The notes: a model not told the origin generated them from the letters alone. Counted from the stretch's first letter, positions 32,771-40,897 are shown. The stretch is DNA of 45,112 nucleotides from Streptomyces sp. AC512_CC834 (GCF_019049325.1 NZ_JAGMUO010000130.1:1-45112); one strand, 5' to 3'. Numbers and translations: made by a program.

Positions 32771-33440
32771 CCGCCCCGGACACCCTCGGCACCCGCCCGG
32801 CAGGGTCGCCCGCCCCGGACAGGACACCGCGCCGGGTGCCCCGGCACCTGTACCCGGGAGAGCCGCCTGCCCCGGACGAGACACCGTGCCGGGCGTCCCC
32901 GGTACTCGCACGCGGCAGAGTCGCTCGCCCCGGACAGGACACCGTGCTGGTCGACCTCGGCACCTGTACCCGGCAGAGCGCCCGCTCGGACAAGACACCG
33001 CACCGGGCAGAGTCGCCTGCCCCGGACGGGACACCGTGCCGGGCGTCCCCGGCACCCGCACGCGGCAGAGCCGCCCGCCCCGGCACTCGCACGCGGCAGA
33101 ATCGCTCGCCCCGGACAGGACACCGTGCTGGTCGACCTCGGCACCTGTACCCGGCGGAACGCCCGCTCGGACAAGACACCGCACCGGGCAGAGTCGCCTG
33201 CCCCGGACGGGACACCGTGCCGGGCGTCCCCGGCACCCGCACGCGGCAGAGCCGCCCGCCCCGGCACTCGCACGCGGCAGAATCGCTCGCCCCGGACAGG
33301 ACACTGTGCCGGGCGACCTCGGCACCCGCACCCGGCAGAGCCGCCCGTCCCGGACGAGGCACCGCCCCGGACACCCCCGGCACCCGCCCGGCAGAGCCGC
33401 CCGCCCCGGACGTCGTCCCCGGACCGGGTAGCCCCGCGTC
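32771..33440. repeat. Intergenic repeat array of ~58-bp hairpin-bearing units with a 181-bp higher-order period
   Basis: The gap between DUF3263 and otsB is filled by about a dozen full or truncated copies of a ~58-bp unit that begins GCCCCGGACNGGACACCG and ends CGGCAGAGYCGC. Successive unit starts are spaced roughly 58, 58, 57, 34, 59, 31, 57, 34, 59, 31 and 58 bp. The block 57+34+59+31 is a 181-bp segment present twice almost identically (about 32921-33101 and 33102-33282), followed by the start of a third copy. Units contain a hairpin (for example GTGCCGGG-CGTC-CCCGGCAC at 33036-33055). All six frames are open because of base composition; I see no gene here. Confidence 0.88.
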
Positions 33441-33599
33441 GGCCGTCCGCCGTGACGCGGCCGGAAGAGCCGCCGCCCCCGGGGAGAGTGGTCCCGGTGT
33501 GCCCGAGACGTGGGCCCCGGCCCCGTGGCCCCCCGGCCCGGCCGTGACGGGGCTCGCGGGCGACGCGTGGGGCCGGTCCGGGCGGGATAGGTTCGCCGT

Positions 33600-34469
33600 A
33601 TGGGCAGCCACCAGGACTCCACTCGAGACGACGCCCCACACCCCCTGCCGACGCCCGTCACGGCGGCCGGACTCGAAGGGCTCGACGCCCTCCTCGCCGA
33701 CCCCGGCCGCGCGGTGATCGCGCTCGACTTCGACGGCACGCTGGCCCCGATCGTGCCCGACCCGGACCGGGCCCGCGCCCACCCGCAGGCCGTACCGGCG
33801 CTCGCGGCCCTGGCCCCGAAGGTCGCCTCGATCGCGGTCATCACCGGCCGCCCCGCCGAGGTCGCGGTGCGCCACGGAGGCTTCGCGGACGTCTCCGGCC
33901 TCGACCACCTCGTCGTCCTCGGCCACTACGGCGCCGAGCGCTGGGACGCCGCCACCGGCACCCTCACCACTCCCGACCCGCACCCCGGCGTCGCCGCCGT
34001 CCGCGCCGAGCTGCCGGCACTGCTGGAGCGGTCCGGGGCTCAGCAGGGCACGTGGATCGAGGAGAAGGGCCACGCGGTCGCCGTCCACACCCGCCGCGCC
34101 CCCGACCCACAGGCCGCCTTCGAAACCCTGCGCGCCCCCCTCGCCGACCTGGCCTCGCGGCACGGCCTCGTCGTCGAGCCGGGCCGCATGGTCCTGGAAC
34201 TGCGCCCACCCGGCATGGACAAGGGCGCCGCCCTGCGGTCGTACGCCCACTCCCTCGGCGCCGCGTCCGTCCTCTTCGCCGGCGACGACCTCGGGGACCT
34301 CCCCGCCTTCGCCGCGGTCGACACCCTCCGCGAGGAGGGCACCCCCGGTTTCCTGGTCTGCAGCGGCAGCGACGAGGTCACGGCCCTCAGCGAACGCGCC
34401 GACGTGGTGGTGGACGGCCCGGCCGGAATGGTGGCCCTCCTGGCCGCCCTCGCGCGCCGACTGGCCTGA
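33600..34469 (+). CDS. otsB: Trehalose-6-phosphate phosphatase
   Basis: 289 aa. HAD-superfamily motifs are present: DFDGT with the nucleophile Asp near residue 43, the Thr in ITGRP near 82, the Lys in MDKG near 206, and GDD near 227. It removes the phosphate from trehalose-6-phosphate to yield trehalose, a spore and osmotic-stress protectant. The matching synthase gene lies 2 kb away in the opposite direction. TAGGTT ends 6 nt before the ATG and no ribosome site is seen, so the transcript is probably leaderless. It directly follows the intergenic repeat array. Confidence 0.93.
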   Translation: MGSHQDSTRDDAPHPLPTPVTAAGLEGLDALLADPGRAVIALDFDGTLAPIVPDPDRARAHPQAVPALAALAPKVASIAVITGRPAEVAVRHGGFADVSGLDHLVVLGHYGAERWDAATGTLTTPDPHPGVAAVRAELPALLERSGAQQGTWIEEKGHAVAVHTRRAPDPQAAFETLRAPLADLASRHGLVVEPGRMVLELRPPGMDKGAALRSYAHSLGAASVLFAGDDLGDLPAFAAVDTLREEGTPGFLVCSGSDEVTALSERADVVVDGPAGMVALLAALARRLA

Positions 34470-34619
34470 GACAACGTCTCGGACAGTTTCCCGGCCTGTC
34501 ACAGGAATGTCCGGACACCACGGATGGGGCAACCCGGCCTGCCGCCCGCACGCTCTTGGGTGCCGTAAGGCCTGCTCAACCTGCTCAATGGTCGTCCCAT
34601 AACCGTGGAGGAACGCGTC

Positions 34620-35096
34620 ATGTTCGCTCGGAAGACTCCGTCGCTCGCCCTCGCCGCCGTAGCCCTCGGCCTGGCGCTGACCGCCTGCGGCGCCAGTGAC
34701 GACAGCGGCGCCGCCACCGGCACCAGCGACGACGCGGCCCCCGCCGCCACCGCTCCGAGCACTCCACAGTCCCCCAGCGCCACCGGCGGTACGTCCTCGG
34801 ACACCCCGAAGGACACCGCGAACGCGGCGAAGTCGGACAAGACCGACGGGGTGAAGTGCACGGACCAGGTGAACTACGCCGGTGACCCGAGGCCGAACGC
34901 CGAGATCAACTCGATCGGCGAGCAGACCGGCACCTGCCCCGAGCCGCAGTCGGGCGGCACGCCGTCCGGTACCCCGAAGAACGACGGGGTGAAGTGCACG
35001 GATCAGGTGAACTACGCCGGTGACCCGAGGCCGAACGCCGAGATCAACTCGATCGGCGAGCAGACCGGCTACTGCCCGCCGGTCCAGGCCAAGTAG
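34620..35096 (+). CDS. Secreted lipoprotein with a duplicated Cys-containing domain
   Basis: 158 aa; ATG with GGAGG about 11 nt upstream. The lipoprotein signal ends in LTAC (Cys23). A long Ser/Thr/Pro/Ala-rich spacer follows, then two almost identical ~31-residue modules separated by a short linker. Each starts KCTDQVNYAGDPRPN and ends GEQTGxCP, so each holds one cysteine pair likely to form a disulfide outside the cell. I do not recognise the domain. The two copies are nearly identical at the DNA level as well. It lies between otsB and otsA. Confidence 0.8.
   Translation: MFARKTPSLALAAVALGLALTACGASDDSGAATGTSDDAAPAATAPSTPQSPSATGGTSSDTPKDTANAAKSDKTDGVKCTDQVNYAGDPRPNAEINSIGEQTGTCPEPQSGGTPSGTPKNDGVKCTDQVNYAGDPRPNAEINSIGEQTGYCPPVQAK
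34845..35068 (+). repeat. 86-bp direct duplication inside the lipoprotein gene
   Basis: 34845-34930 and 34983-35068 are identical except for one synonymous difference that I could see (GAC versus GAT). The offset is 138 bp, so the reading frame is kept. Confidence 0.9.
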
Positions 35097-35127
35097 CTCC
35101 CGACAGCGGCAGCGGCAATCGTCGCCG

Positions 35128-36531
35128 TCAGCCCCGCAGCGCCTCCAACTGCTCCAGGAACCACCGCGCCGGGGGCAACGCCGTGCCGGCGGCCGCCAGC
35201 CGCTTCGACCGCTCGGCCCGTTCCCCCGCCGGCAGGCCGAGCGCCTCGTGCAACGCGTCCGCCGTCCCCGACACGTCGTACGGATTCACCACCACCGCGT
35301 CCTCGCCCAGCTCCTCGTACGCCCCCGCCTCCCGCGACAGCACCAGCACGCACCCCGCGTCGGAGACGAGCGGCGCCTCCTTCGCGACGAGGTTCATCCC
35401 GTCCCGCACGGGGTTGACGAGCGCCACGTCCGCCAGCCGGTACGCCGCCAGCGACCGTGCGAAGTCGTCCTTCAGATTCAGCACGACCGGCGTCCACCCC
35501 GCCGTCCCGAACTCGTCGTTGACCGACCGGGCCACCCGCTCCACCTCGGCGGTGTAGTCCCGGTACACGGCGAGGTCCTGCCGCGAGGGGTACGCGAACG
35601 CGACGTGCACGACCCGCTCGCGCCACTCGGGCCGCCCCGCCAGCAGCTCCCGGTACGCCAGCAGCCCCCGCACGATGTTCTTGGACAGCTCGGTCCGGTC
35701 CACCCGCACGATCGTCCGGCGCGCCCCGCCGTCCGGCGCCGTGCCGATCTCCTCCCGCAGCACAGCCATCCGCTCCTCCACGTCGGCCTCGTGCGACCGC
35801 GCCCGCAGGAAGTCCGCGTCGGCGCCGAGCCCGTGCACGCCGATCTCCGTGCCCCCGAGCCCGCCCACGACCGCGTCGCAGCACGCGGTGAACGCGTCGG
35901 CCCAGCGCCGGGTGAGGAACCCGAGCCGGTCGGCGCCGAGCATGCCGCGCAGCACCTGCTCGGCGATGTCGTCCGGCAGCAGCCGGAAGTAGTCGACCGG
36001 GGCCCACGGCGTGTGCGAGAAGTGGCCGATCCTGAGGTCGGGCCGCAGCTCGCGCAGCATGCCCGGCACCAGCGTCAGGTGATAGTCCTGCACGATCGCG
36101 GCCGCGCCCTCGGCCGCCTCCTCGGCCAGCGCCTCGGCGAAGGCCCGGTTGTACGCCTCGTAGGAGGCCCACTGCCGCCGGAACTCCGCGTCGAAGACCG
36201 GCTCCAGGGGCGTCTGGTAGAGCATGTGGTGCACGAACCACAGCACCGAGTTGGCGATCCCGTTGTACGCGTCCGCGTGCACGTCGGCCGGTACGTCCAG
36301 CATCCGTACGCCGTCCTCGCCGACCCCGCGCCGCACCGCCTCGCGGTCGCCGTCGCCCAGCGCCGAGCACACCCACAGCGCGCCCGCGTCCGGCCCGATG
36401 GCCGACAGCCCCGAGACCAGCCCGCCACCGCCCCGCTTGGCGTGCAGCGACCCGTCCTCCCGCACCTCGTACGAGACCGGCCCCCGATTGGAGGCGACCA
36501 GCACCTGAGCAGCACCGAAGCTTGAAGCCAT
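35128..36531 (-). CDS. otsA: Alpha,alpha-trehalose-phosphate synthase
   Basis: 467 aa. The GT20 family features are all present: RGGGGLVSGL near the N-terminus, VQDYHLTLVPGML near 145, HTPWAP, RVDRTELSKNI (sugar-nucleotide binding) near 277 and DGMNLVAKE near 370. It makes trehalose-6-phosphate from a nucleotide-glucose and glucose-6-phosphate, the substrate of the OtsB encoded nearby. The ATG at 36531 is preferred over a TTG nine bases upstream, because TAGGTT ends 7 nt before it, the leaderless arrangement seen at otsB. The two genes converge, with the duplicated lipoprotein gene between them. Confidence 0.93.
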   Translation of the reverse strand: MASSFGAAQVLVASNRGPVSYEVREDGSLHAKRGGGGLVSGLSAIGPDAGALWVCSALGDGDREAVRRGVGEDGVRMLDVPADVHADAYNGIANSVLWFVHHMLYQTPLEPVFDAEFRRQWASYEAYNRAFAEALAEEAAEGAAAIVQDYHLTLVPGMLRELRPDLRIGHFSHTPWAPVDYFRLLPDDIAEQVLRGMLGADRLGFLTRRWADAFTACCDAVVGGLGGTEIGVHGLGADADFLRARSHEADVEERMAVLREEIGTAPDGGARRTIVRVDRTELSKNIVRGLLAYRELLAGRPEWRERVVHVAFAYPSRQDLAVYRDYTAEVERVARSVNDEFGTAGWTPVVLNLKDDFARSLAAYRLADVALVNPVRDGMNLVAKEAPLVSDAGCVLVLSREAGAYEELGEDAVVVNPYDVSGTADALHEALGLPAGERAERSKRLAAAGTALPPARWFLEQLEALRG

Positions 36532-36677
36532 ACGCCTCAACCTAGCCCGGCCCCCCGAACCTCAAACGTTCCCCGGTGTCACCTCGGCTGCGATTCGGTC
36601 ACGCGTCTTGTGTGGGAACTGTGAACGGGATGAGGATGTGCGGTGCACATTTCAACTTCTTGGGGGGCGGGCGAACC

Positions 36678-37379
36678 ATGCCCATACGCATACACACGCG
36701 ACACCCGCGCGGGAGCGGACTCGTCGCCCCGGCGGCACTGATCGCGGCCTGCGCGCTGGCCCTGGCGGGCTGCGGCGACGGAGACGGCGACGCGAGCGCG
36801 AAGGCGGCGGCCACGACGACGACCCCGACCGCCACCGCCGCGCCGAGCAGCAGTCCCACCCCCGAGGCGTCCCCCAGCACCGAGACCCCGACGCCCACGC
36901 CCACCCCGACCGCCGTCACCCTGCCGGACCTCACCGGCGACAGCATTGGGGCGGCCGTCGGAGCGGCCAAGAAGGCGCACGTCGGCTACACCGTGCGCCT
37001 CCAGGGCACCGGGCAGCGGGCCTCCTCCTGGGGCAGCGGCGAGAAGGTCTGCGAGCAGAGCGGCGGCCCCGGCACCGTGACCTTCACCGTCCCCCGCGAC
37101 GGCCGCGACTGCGCCGGACGCCTGTTGCACATGCCGGAGCCGACCCCGGAGCCCTCGAAGACCCGGGCCGACGGCACCGGCGGCACGAGCGGAGGCGGCA
37201 CGGGCGGCGGCTCCGGCGTCTGCGAGCTGATGAGCCCGGCCGGCAACTGCTACGCCGACGGCCAGTTCTGCGCCAAGAAGCACCGGGGCCTGCACACCCA
37301 CGGCCGGGGCGGCGAGTACCTGACCTGCGAGCCGGACTCCGGCGGCCGGTGGCGCTGGTCGGACGGCGTCCCCGGCTGA
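36678..37379 (+). CDS. Secreted lipoprotein with PASTA-like domain
   Basis: 233 aa from the ATG at 36678, chosen because a typical lipoprotein signal starts there (lipobox LAGC, Cys32); in-frame ATGs further upstream would add an unlikely leader. A Thr/Pro/Ser-rich spacer is followed by a region resembling a PASTA repeat (VTLPDLTGDSIGAAVGAAKKAH). A Gly-rich linker and a C-terminal cysteine-containing segment (CELMSPAGNCYADGQFCAKKHRG) follow. PASTA domains bind peptidoglycan-type ligands, so a cell-envelope role is plausible. It converges on the glucosyltransferase gene 11 bp downstream. Confidence 0.7.
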   Translation: MPIRIHTRHPRGSGLVAPAALIAACALALAGCGDGDGDASAKAAATTTTPTATAAPSSSPTPEASPSTETPTPTPTPTAVTLPDLTGDSIGAAVGAAKKAHVGYTVRLQGTGQRASSWGSGEKVCEQSGGPGTVTFTVPRDGRDCAGRLLHMPEPTPEPSKTRADGTGGTSGGGTGGGSGVCELMSPAGNCYADGQFCAKKHRGLHTHGRGGEYLTCEPDSGGRWRWSDGVPG

Positions 37380-37389
37380 GACCCGGGGG

Positions 37390-38334
37390 TCAAGCCACCC
37401 TCCGGGCCGCGTACTCCGCGATCTCCGCCATCGGGGGCCGTTCCTCGGTGTCCACGGCGTAGGTGCGCGGCTCGAAGCCGTCGACGCCCCGCTCGAACTG
37501 GGTGAGGGCCGGTCGGACCAGGTGGCCGCGGGCCAGCCGCAACTGGGCGGTGCGGTAGATCGCCGCGGCCATCCGGCCGAGCGCCCGCCCGTCCTGGTGG
37601 CGGTGTCTGCGGACCCCGACGTCGACCTGCGCGAGCGCGTCCAGGCCCACCAGGTGCAGGGCGTCGACCAGCATGCCCAGCTCGACGCCGTAGCCGACGG
37701 GGAAGGGGAGCCGCTCCAGCAGGGAGCGCCGGGCCGCGTACTCGCCGCCCAGCGGCTGGACGAAGCCGGCCAGCAGGGGCCAGTGCATGTTGAGCAGCGG
37801 GCGGGCCATCAGCTCCGTGACCCGGCCGCCCTGCCCGGGGGCCGCGCCGAGCGGACGGTCGTACATGGCCTTGACGAGGTGCACGTCCGGGTCGGTGAGC
37901 AGCGGGCCCACGATCCCGGAGACGAAGTCGGCCGAGAACTCGCGCAGGTCGGCGTCGACGAAGCAGACGATGTCGCCGCCGGTGACCAGCAGCGAACGCC
38001 ACAGCACCTCGCCCTTGCCCGGCACGGCCGGCAGACGGGGCAGGATCGCGTCGCGGTGCACGACGCGCGCGCCCGCTGCCGCGGCCACCTCCGCCGTACG
38101 GTCCGCCGAACCGGAGTCCACGACCACGATCTCGTCGACGAGCGGCGTCCGGAGCATCAGCTCCCGCCGGATCACCGTGACGATGTCGCCGACCGTCGCC
38201 TCCTCGTCCAGGGCGGGCAGCACCACGCTGACCGACTGCCCGGTGGCGTTCTTGGCGGACACGAGCTGCTGGATCGGCCGGTCCGACACGGACCAGGAGC
38301 GTGCGCTCAGCCAGCGCTCGACTTCTTCCAGCAC
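37390..38334 (-). CDS. gpgS: Glucosyl-3-phosphoglycerate synthase
   Basis: 314 aa from a GTG with AAGGAG about 10 nt upstream. GT81/GT2-type features: SVVLPALDEEATVGDIV near residue 35, VDSGSADRT near 72, the metal-binding VDADL near 125, and GYGVELGMLVD near 222. It transfers glucose from a nucleotide-glucose to 3-phosphoglycerate, the first step to glucosylglycerate, a compatible solute and precursor of methylglucose lipopolysaccharide in mycobacteria. No phosphatase (GpgP) gene is adjacent. Its nearness to otsA/otsB makes this a compatible-solute neighbourhood. Confidence 0.88.
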   Translation of the reverse strand: MLEEVERWLSARSWSVSDRPIQQLVSAKNATGQSVSVVLPALDEEATVGDIVTVIRRELMLRTPLVDEIVVVDSGSADRTAEVAAAAGARVVHRDAILPRLPAVPGKGEVLWRSLLVTGGDIVCFVDADLREFSADFVSGIVGPLLTDPDVHLVKAMYDRPLGAAPGQGGRVTELMARPLLNMHWPLLAGFVQPLGGEYAARRSLLERLPFPVGYGVELGMLVDALHLVGLDALAQVDVGVRRHRHQDGRALGRMAAAIYRTAQLRLARGHLVRPALTQFERGVDGFEPRTYAVDTEERPPMAEIAEYAARRVA

Positions 38335-38477
38335 GTCCCGGGGCTCCTTTGTGATCCATCTCGCGGTACGGACGACTATCTCAACCGCCCTGGCCTTCGG
38401 TTACAGTCTTGAACAACGCGTGGGACCACCGCATGCCGGGGTCGCCGCGGGCACCACCGAAAAACAACCACATACCG

Positions 38478-38621
38478 CTCATCCAGAGGGGCAGAGGGAT
38501 ACGGCCCGTTGAAGCCCCGGCAACCCTCCAGTCGGTTCTTGTCACGCAGACGTGGCGAGGCTCCCGACTAGGGAAGGTGCCAAGTCCGTCTCACGGCGAG
38601 ATGCGTCGTGGGGAAGATGAG
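38478..38621 (+). promoter_or_regulatory. SAM-I (S-box) riboswitch
   Basis: The conserved core runs through AGAGGGGCAGAGGGA, GGCCCGTTGAAGCC, CGGCAACC and GGTGCCAAGTCC. P1 closes between CTCATC (38478-38483) and GATGAG (38616-38621), and P4 between CACGGC and GTCGTG (38592-38610). A competing hairpin can form between GGCGAG (38595-38600) and CTCGCC (38632-38637). That hairpin would enclose the purine-rich ribosome site and could not coexist with P4. There is no following U-tract, so control is likely translational. It lies directly ahead of the threonine-synthase-like gene. Confidence 0.93.
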
Positions 38622-38640
38622 GAGAAAGGGCCTCGCCTCC

Positions 38641-39972
38641 ATGGCTGTGCAGACTGCCGAAAGCACCACGAACTCCGCGAACCCCTCGAACACCGCGACC
38701 TCCGCGAACGCCTCGGGTTCCGCCGTCGACCTCGGCCCCGCCGCCGCGCTGAGCTGCCGGGAATGCGGCCACAAGGTACCGCTCGGACCGGTCTTCGCCT
38801 GCGAGGAGTGTTTCGGCCCCCTCGAGATCGCCTACGACTTCTCGGCCCACGACACCGAGGAACTGCGGGCGCGGATCGAAGCGGGCCCCGCCAACATCTG
38901 GCGCTACGCCCCGCTGCTGCCCGTCCCCGCCGACGTGGCCGACAAGCCGAACATCAACCCCGGCTGGACCAAGCTCGTCAAGGCCGACAACCTGGGGCGC
39001 GAGCTGGGCGTCGAGTCCGGCAAGCTGTTCGTGAAGGACGACTCCGGCAATCCGACGCACTCCTTCAAGGACCGCGTCGTCGCCCAGGCCATCGAGGCCG
39101 CCCGCGCCTTCGGCTTCACCACCCTCTCCTGCTCCTCCACCGGCAACCTCGCGGGTGCCGTCGGCGCCGCCGCCGCCCGCGCCGGCTTCCGCTCCTGCGT
39201 GTTCATCCCGCACGACCTGGAGCAGGGCAAGGTCGTCATGGCCGCCGTCTACGGCGGTGAGCTGGTCGGCATCGAGGGCAACTACGACGACGTGAACCGC
39301 TTCTGCTCCGAACTGATCGGCGACCCGGCCGGCGAGGGCTGGGGCTTCGTCAACGTCAACCTGCGCCCCTACTACGCCGAGGGTTCCAAGACCCTCGCCT
39401 ACGAGATCTGCGAGCAGCTCGGCTGGCGGCTGCCCGACCAGATCGTGGTCCCGATCGCCTCCGGCTCCCAGCTCACGAAGATCGACAAGGGGCTGAAGGA
39501 GCTGATCGGTCTCGGCCTCGTCGAGGACAGGCCGTACAAGATCTTCGGTGCGCAGGCCGAGGGCTGTTCGCCGGTCTCCACGGCGTACAAGGCCGGGCAC
39601 GACGTGGTCCGCCCGCAGAAGCCGGACACCATCGCCAAGTCGCTGGCCATCGGCAACCCGGCCGACGGCCCCTACGTCCTCGACATCGCCCGCCGCACCG
39701 GCGGTGCCGTCGAGGACGTGACCGACGAGCAGGTCGTGGATGCGATCAAGCTGCTCGCCCGTACCGAGGGCATCTTCGCGGAGACGGCGGGCGGTGTGAC
39801 GGTCGGCGTGACGAAGAAGCTGATCGAGAGCGGTGTCCTCGACCCGTCGCTGACCACCGTCGTCCTCAACACCGGCGACGGCCTGAAGACCCTCGACGCG
39901 GTGGCCGGCACCGGCCTGACCGCCACCATCCGCCCGAACCTGGACTCCTTCCGAGAGGCTGGCCTCGCATGA
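38641..39972 (+). CDS. thrC: Threonine synthase-like PLP enzyme under SAM riboswitch control
   Basis: 443 aa from the ATG at 38641; an ATG at 38617 lies inside riboswitch P1. After a ~35-residue Ser/Asn/Ala leader comes a four-cysteine ribbon (SCRECGHK ... ACEECFG). The fold-type-II PLP domain follows, with the Schiff-base Lys in NPTHSFKDRVV near residue 143, the substrate loop SCSSTGNLAGA, and the phosphate-binding IASGSQLTK. Orthodox activity is O-phosphohomoserine to threonine. Two things are unusual: S-box control, normally reserved for methionine/SAM/sulfur genes, and an overlapping (ATGA) ThiS/MoaD-like gene downstream. A homocysteine-forming role is therefore also possible. I recall a separate hom-thrC-thrB cluster in streptomycetes, which would make this a paralog, but cannot check it here. 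Confidence 0.85.
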   Translation: MAVQTAESTTNSANPSNTATSANASGSAVDLGPAAALSCRECGHKVPLGPVFACEECFGPLEIAYDFSAHDTEELRARIEAGPANIWRYAPLLPVPADVADKPNINPGWTKLVKADNLGRELGVESGKLFVKDDSGNPTHSFKDRVVAQAIEAARAFGFTTLSCSSTGNLAGAVGAAAARAGFRSCVFIPHDLEQGKVVMAAVYGGELVGIEGNYDDVNRFCSELIGDPAGEGWGFVNVNLRPYYAEGSKTLAYEICEQLGWRLPDQIVVPIASGSQLTKIDKGLKELIGLGLVEDRPYKIFGAQAEGCSPVSTAYKAGHDVVRPQKPDTIAKSLAIGNPADGPYVLDIARRTGGAVEDVTDEQVVDAIKLLARTEGIFAETAGGVTVGVTKKLIESGVLDPSLTTVVLNTGDGLKTLDAVAGTGLTATIRPNLDSFREAGLA

Positions 39973-40244
39973 GCGTGACCGTTCGCATCCCGACCATCCT
40001 GCGCACCTACACCGGCGGCAAGGCCGAGGTCAGCGCCGACGGCGCCAATCTCGGTGAGATCATCTCCGACCTGGAGAAGAACCACACCGGCATCGCCGCC
40101 CGCGTCCTGGACGACCAGGGCAAGCTGCGCCGCTTCGTCAACGTCTACGTCAACGACGACGACGTCCGCTTCGAGCAGGGCCTTCAGACCGCGACTCCGG
40201 ACGGCGCCGGCGTGTCCATCATTCCGGCGGTCGCCGGCGGCTGA
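39969..40244 (+). CDS. MoaD/ThiS/CysO-like sulfur-carrier protein
   Basis: 91 aa with the beta-grasp ubiquitin-like pattern (VTVRIPTILRTYTGGKAEV ... VNVYVNDDDVRF) and the required C-terminal Gly-Gly (IIPAVAGG-stop). After adenylation by a MoeB/ThiF-type enzyme and sulfur transfer, such proteins carry a thiocarboxylate. Its start overlaps the stop of the threonine-synthase-like gene by 4 bases, so equimolar, coupled synthesis is expected. In Mycobacterium tuberculosis the relative CysO delivers sulfur to the PLP enzyme CysM, which belongs to the same PLP fold type as the upstream partner here. Confidence 0.9.
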   Translation: MSVTVRIPTILRTYTGGKAEVSADGANLGEIISDLEKNHTGIAARVLDDQGKLRRFVNVYVNDDDVRFEQGLQTATPDGAGVSIIPAVAGG

Positions 40245-40271
40245 CATCCGCCGACACACCTCGTAGCGCGT

Positions 40272-40306
40272 ATTGCCCTCTCCGTAAGAGAAACGGAGGG
40301 GGCAAT
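40272..40306 (+). terminator. Terminator of the riboswitch operon
   Basis: A 14-bp stem starting ATTGCCC and ending GGGCAAT, with one GU pair and a 7-nt AAGAGAA loop, 27 bp after the ThiS-like stop, followed by TCC and no U-run. Confidence 0.85.
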
Positions 40307-40660
40307 TCCATGTGGTTGAGCGCGGTAGAGTTGGGGAACGCGCTCCCGATCGCTAGGTCGGGGACCCTGGATTCCTGCCGCTCGCCCGACAAGAAGTAGC
40401 CAAAGTGTGGGTGCATTCTGCGGCTTTTGTTCCCTTTGCGTGCCACGACTTGACCTGAATTCAGGCGAACTCTCGCCACATTCCGGACCGGGTACGTCCA
40501 GATTTCTCGTCCGATTGACCTGTTGCAGACGGCAGTTGGACAGATACATTCAGCGGCGGTCGACGCGTTCCGGCGCACGCCCCCAGTCGTGGGGGGTGAG
40601 GTCTGACCCGGGTTCGCGAAGTGCGGATCTGTGCAAGGGCCAGTAATAGGGGAGTTAGGC
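40307..40660 (+). promoter_or_regulatory. Long control region and probable long leader of the cold-shock gene
   Basis: This 350-bp stretch has no gene. It includes a perfect 12-bp palindrome CCTGAATTCAGG at 40454-40465 overlapped by TTGACC (40450-40455). A plausible promoter is TTGCAG ... TACATT with a 16-bp spacer just downstream (about 40521-40548). The ribosome site GGGGAG lies at 40649-40654. Long leaders are typical of cold-shock mRNAs. Confidence 0.45.
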
Positions 40661-40864
40661 ATGGCTCAGGGCACCGTCAAGTGGTTCAACGCGGAGAAGG
40701 GGTACGGCTTCATCGCGGTCGACGGTGGTGCGGATGTTTTCGTCCACTACAGCGCGATTCAGATGGACGGCTACCGCACCCTCGAAGAAGGCCAGCGGGT
40801 CGAGTTCGAGATCTCGCAGGGTCAGAAGGGCCCGCAGGCCGACATGGTTCGCCTCAGCGCCTGA
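40661..40864 (+). CDS. cspA: Cold-shock domain protein
   Basis: 67 aa. A single cold-shock (OB-fold) domain with RNP1 KGYGFI (residues 14-19) and RNP2 VFVHY (~29-33), starting with the standard MAQGTVKWFNAEKGYGF. Binds single-stranded RNA/DNA and acts as an RNA chaperone. Ribosome site GGGGAG 6-7 nt before the ATG. Monocistronic, ending in a strong hairpin terminator. Confidence 0.96.
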   Translation: MAQGTVKWFNAEKGYGFIAVDGGADVFVHYSAIQMDGYRTLEEGQRVEFEISQGQKGPQADMVRLSA

Positions 40865-40897
40865 GACGTTCGGCCACTGCAAGTAAACGGTTCTTCT

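Noticed and set aside
32771..33440. CRISPR array
   Set aside because: Unit and spacing are irregular (31-59 bp), the intervening DNA repeats too, there are no unique spacers, and no cas gene is nearby.
32713..33717. Several long frames of both strands inside the repeat array before otsB
   Set aside because: All frames are open because the repeat has no A/T-rich stops; the products are periodic Arg/Pro/Ala/Gly strings without a start signal or codon bias.
38478..38621. Reading the riboswitch as SAM-IV, which is common in actinomycetes
   Set aside because: The order of conserved blocks, including the AGAGGGGCAGAGGGA start, and the CTCATC/GATGAG P1 fit SAM-I; the SAM-IV pseudoknot pattern is not seen.
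40184..40662. Leftward frames between the ThiS-like gene and cspA
   Set aside because: They cross the operon terminator and a promoter-like region and show no domain or codon bias.
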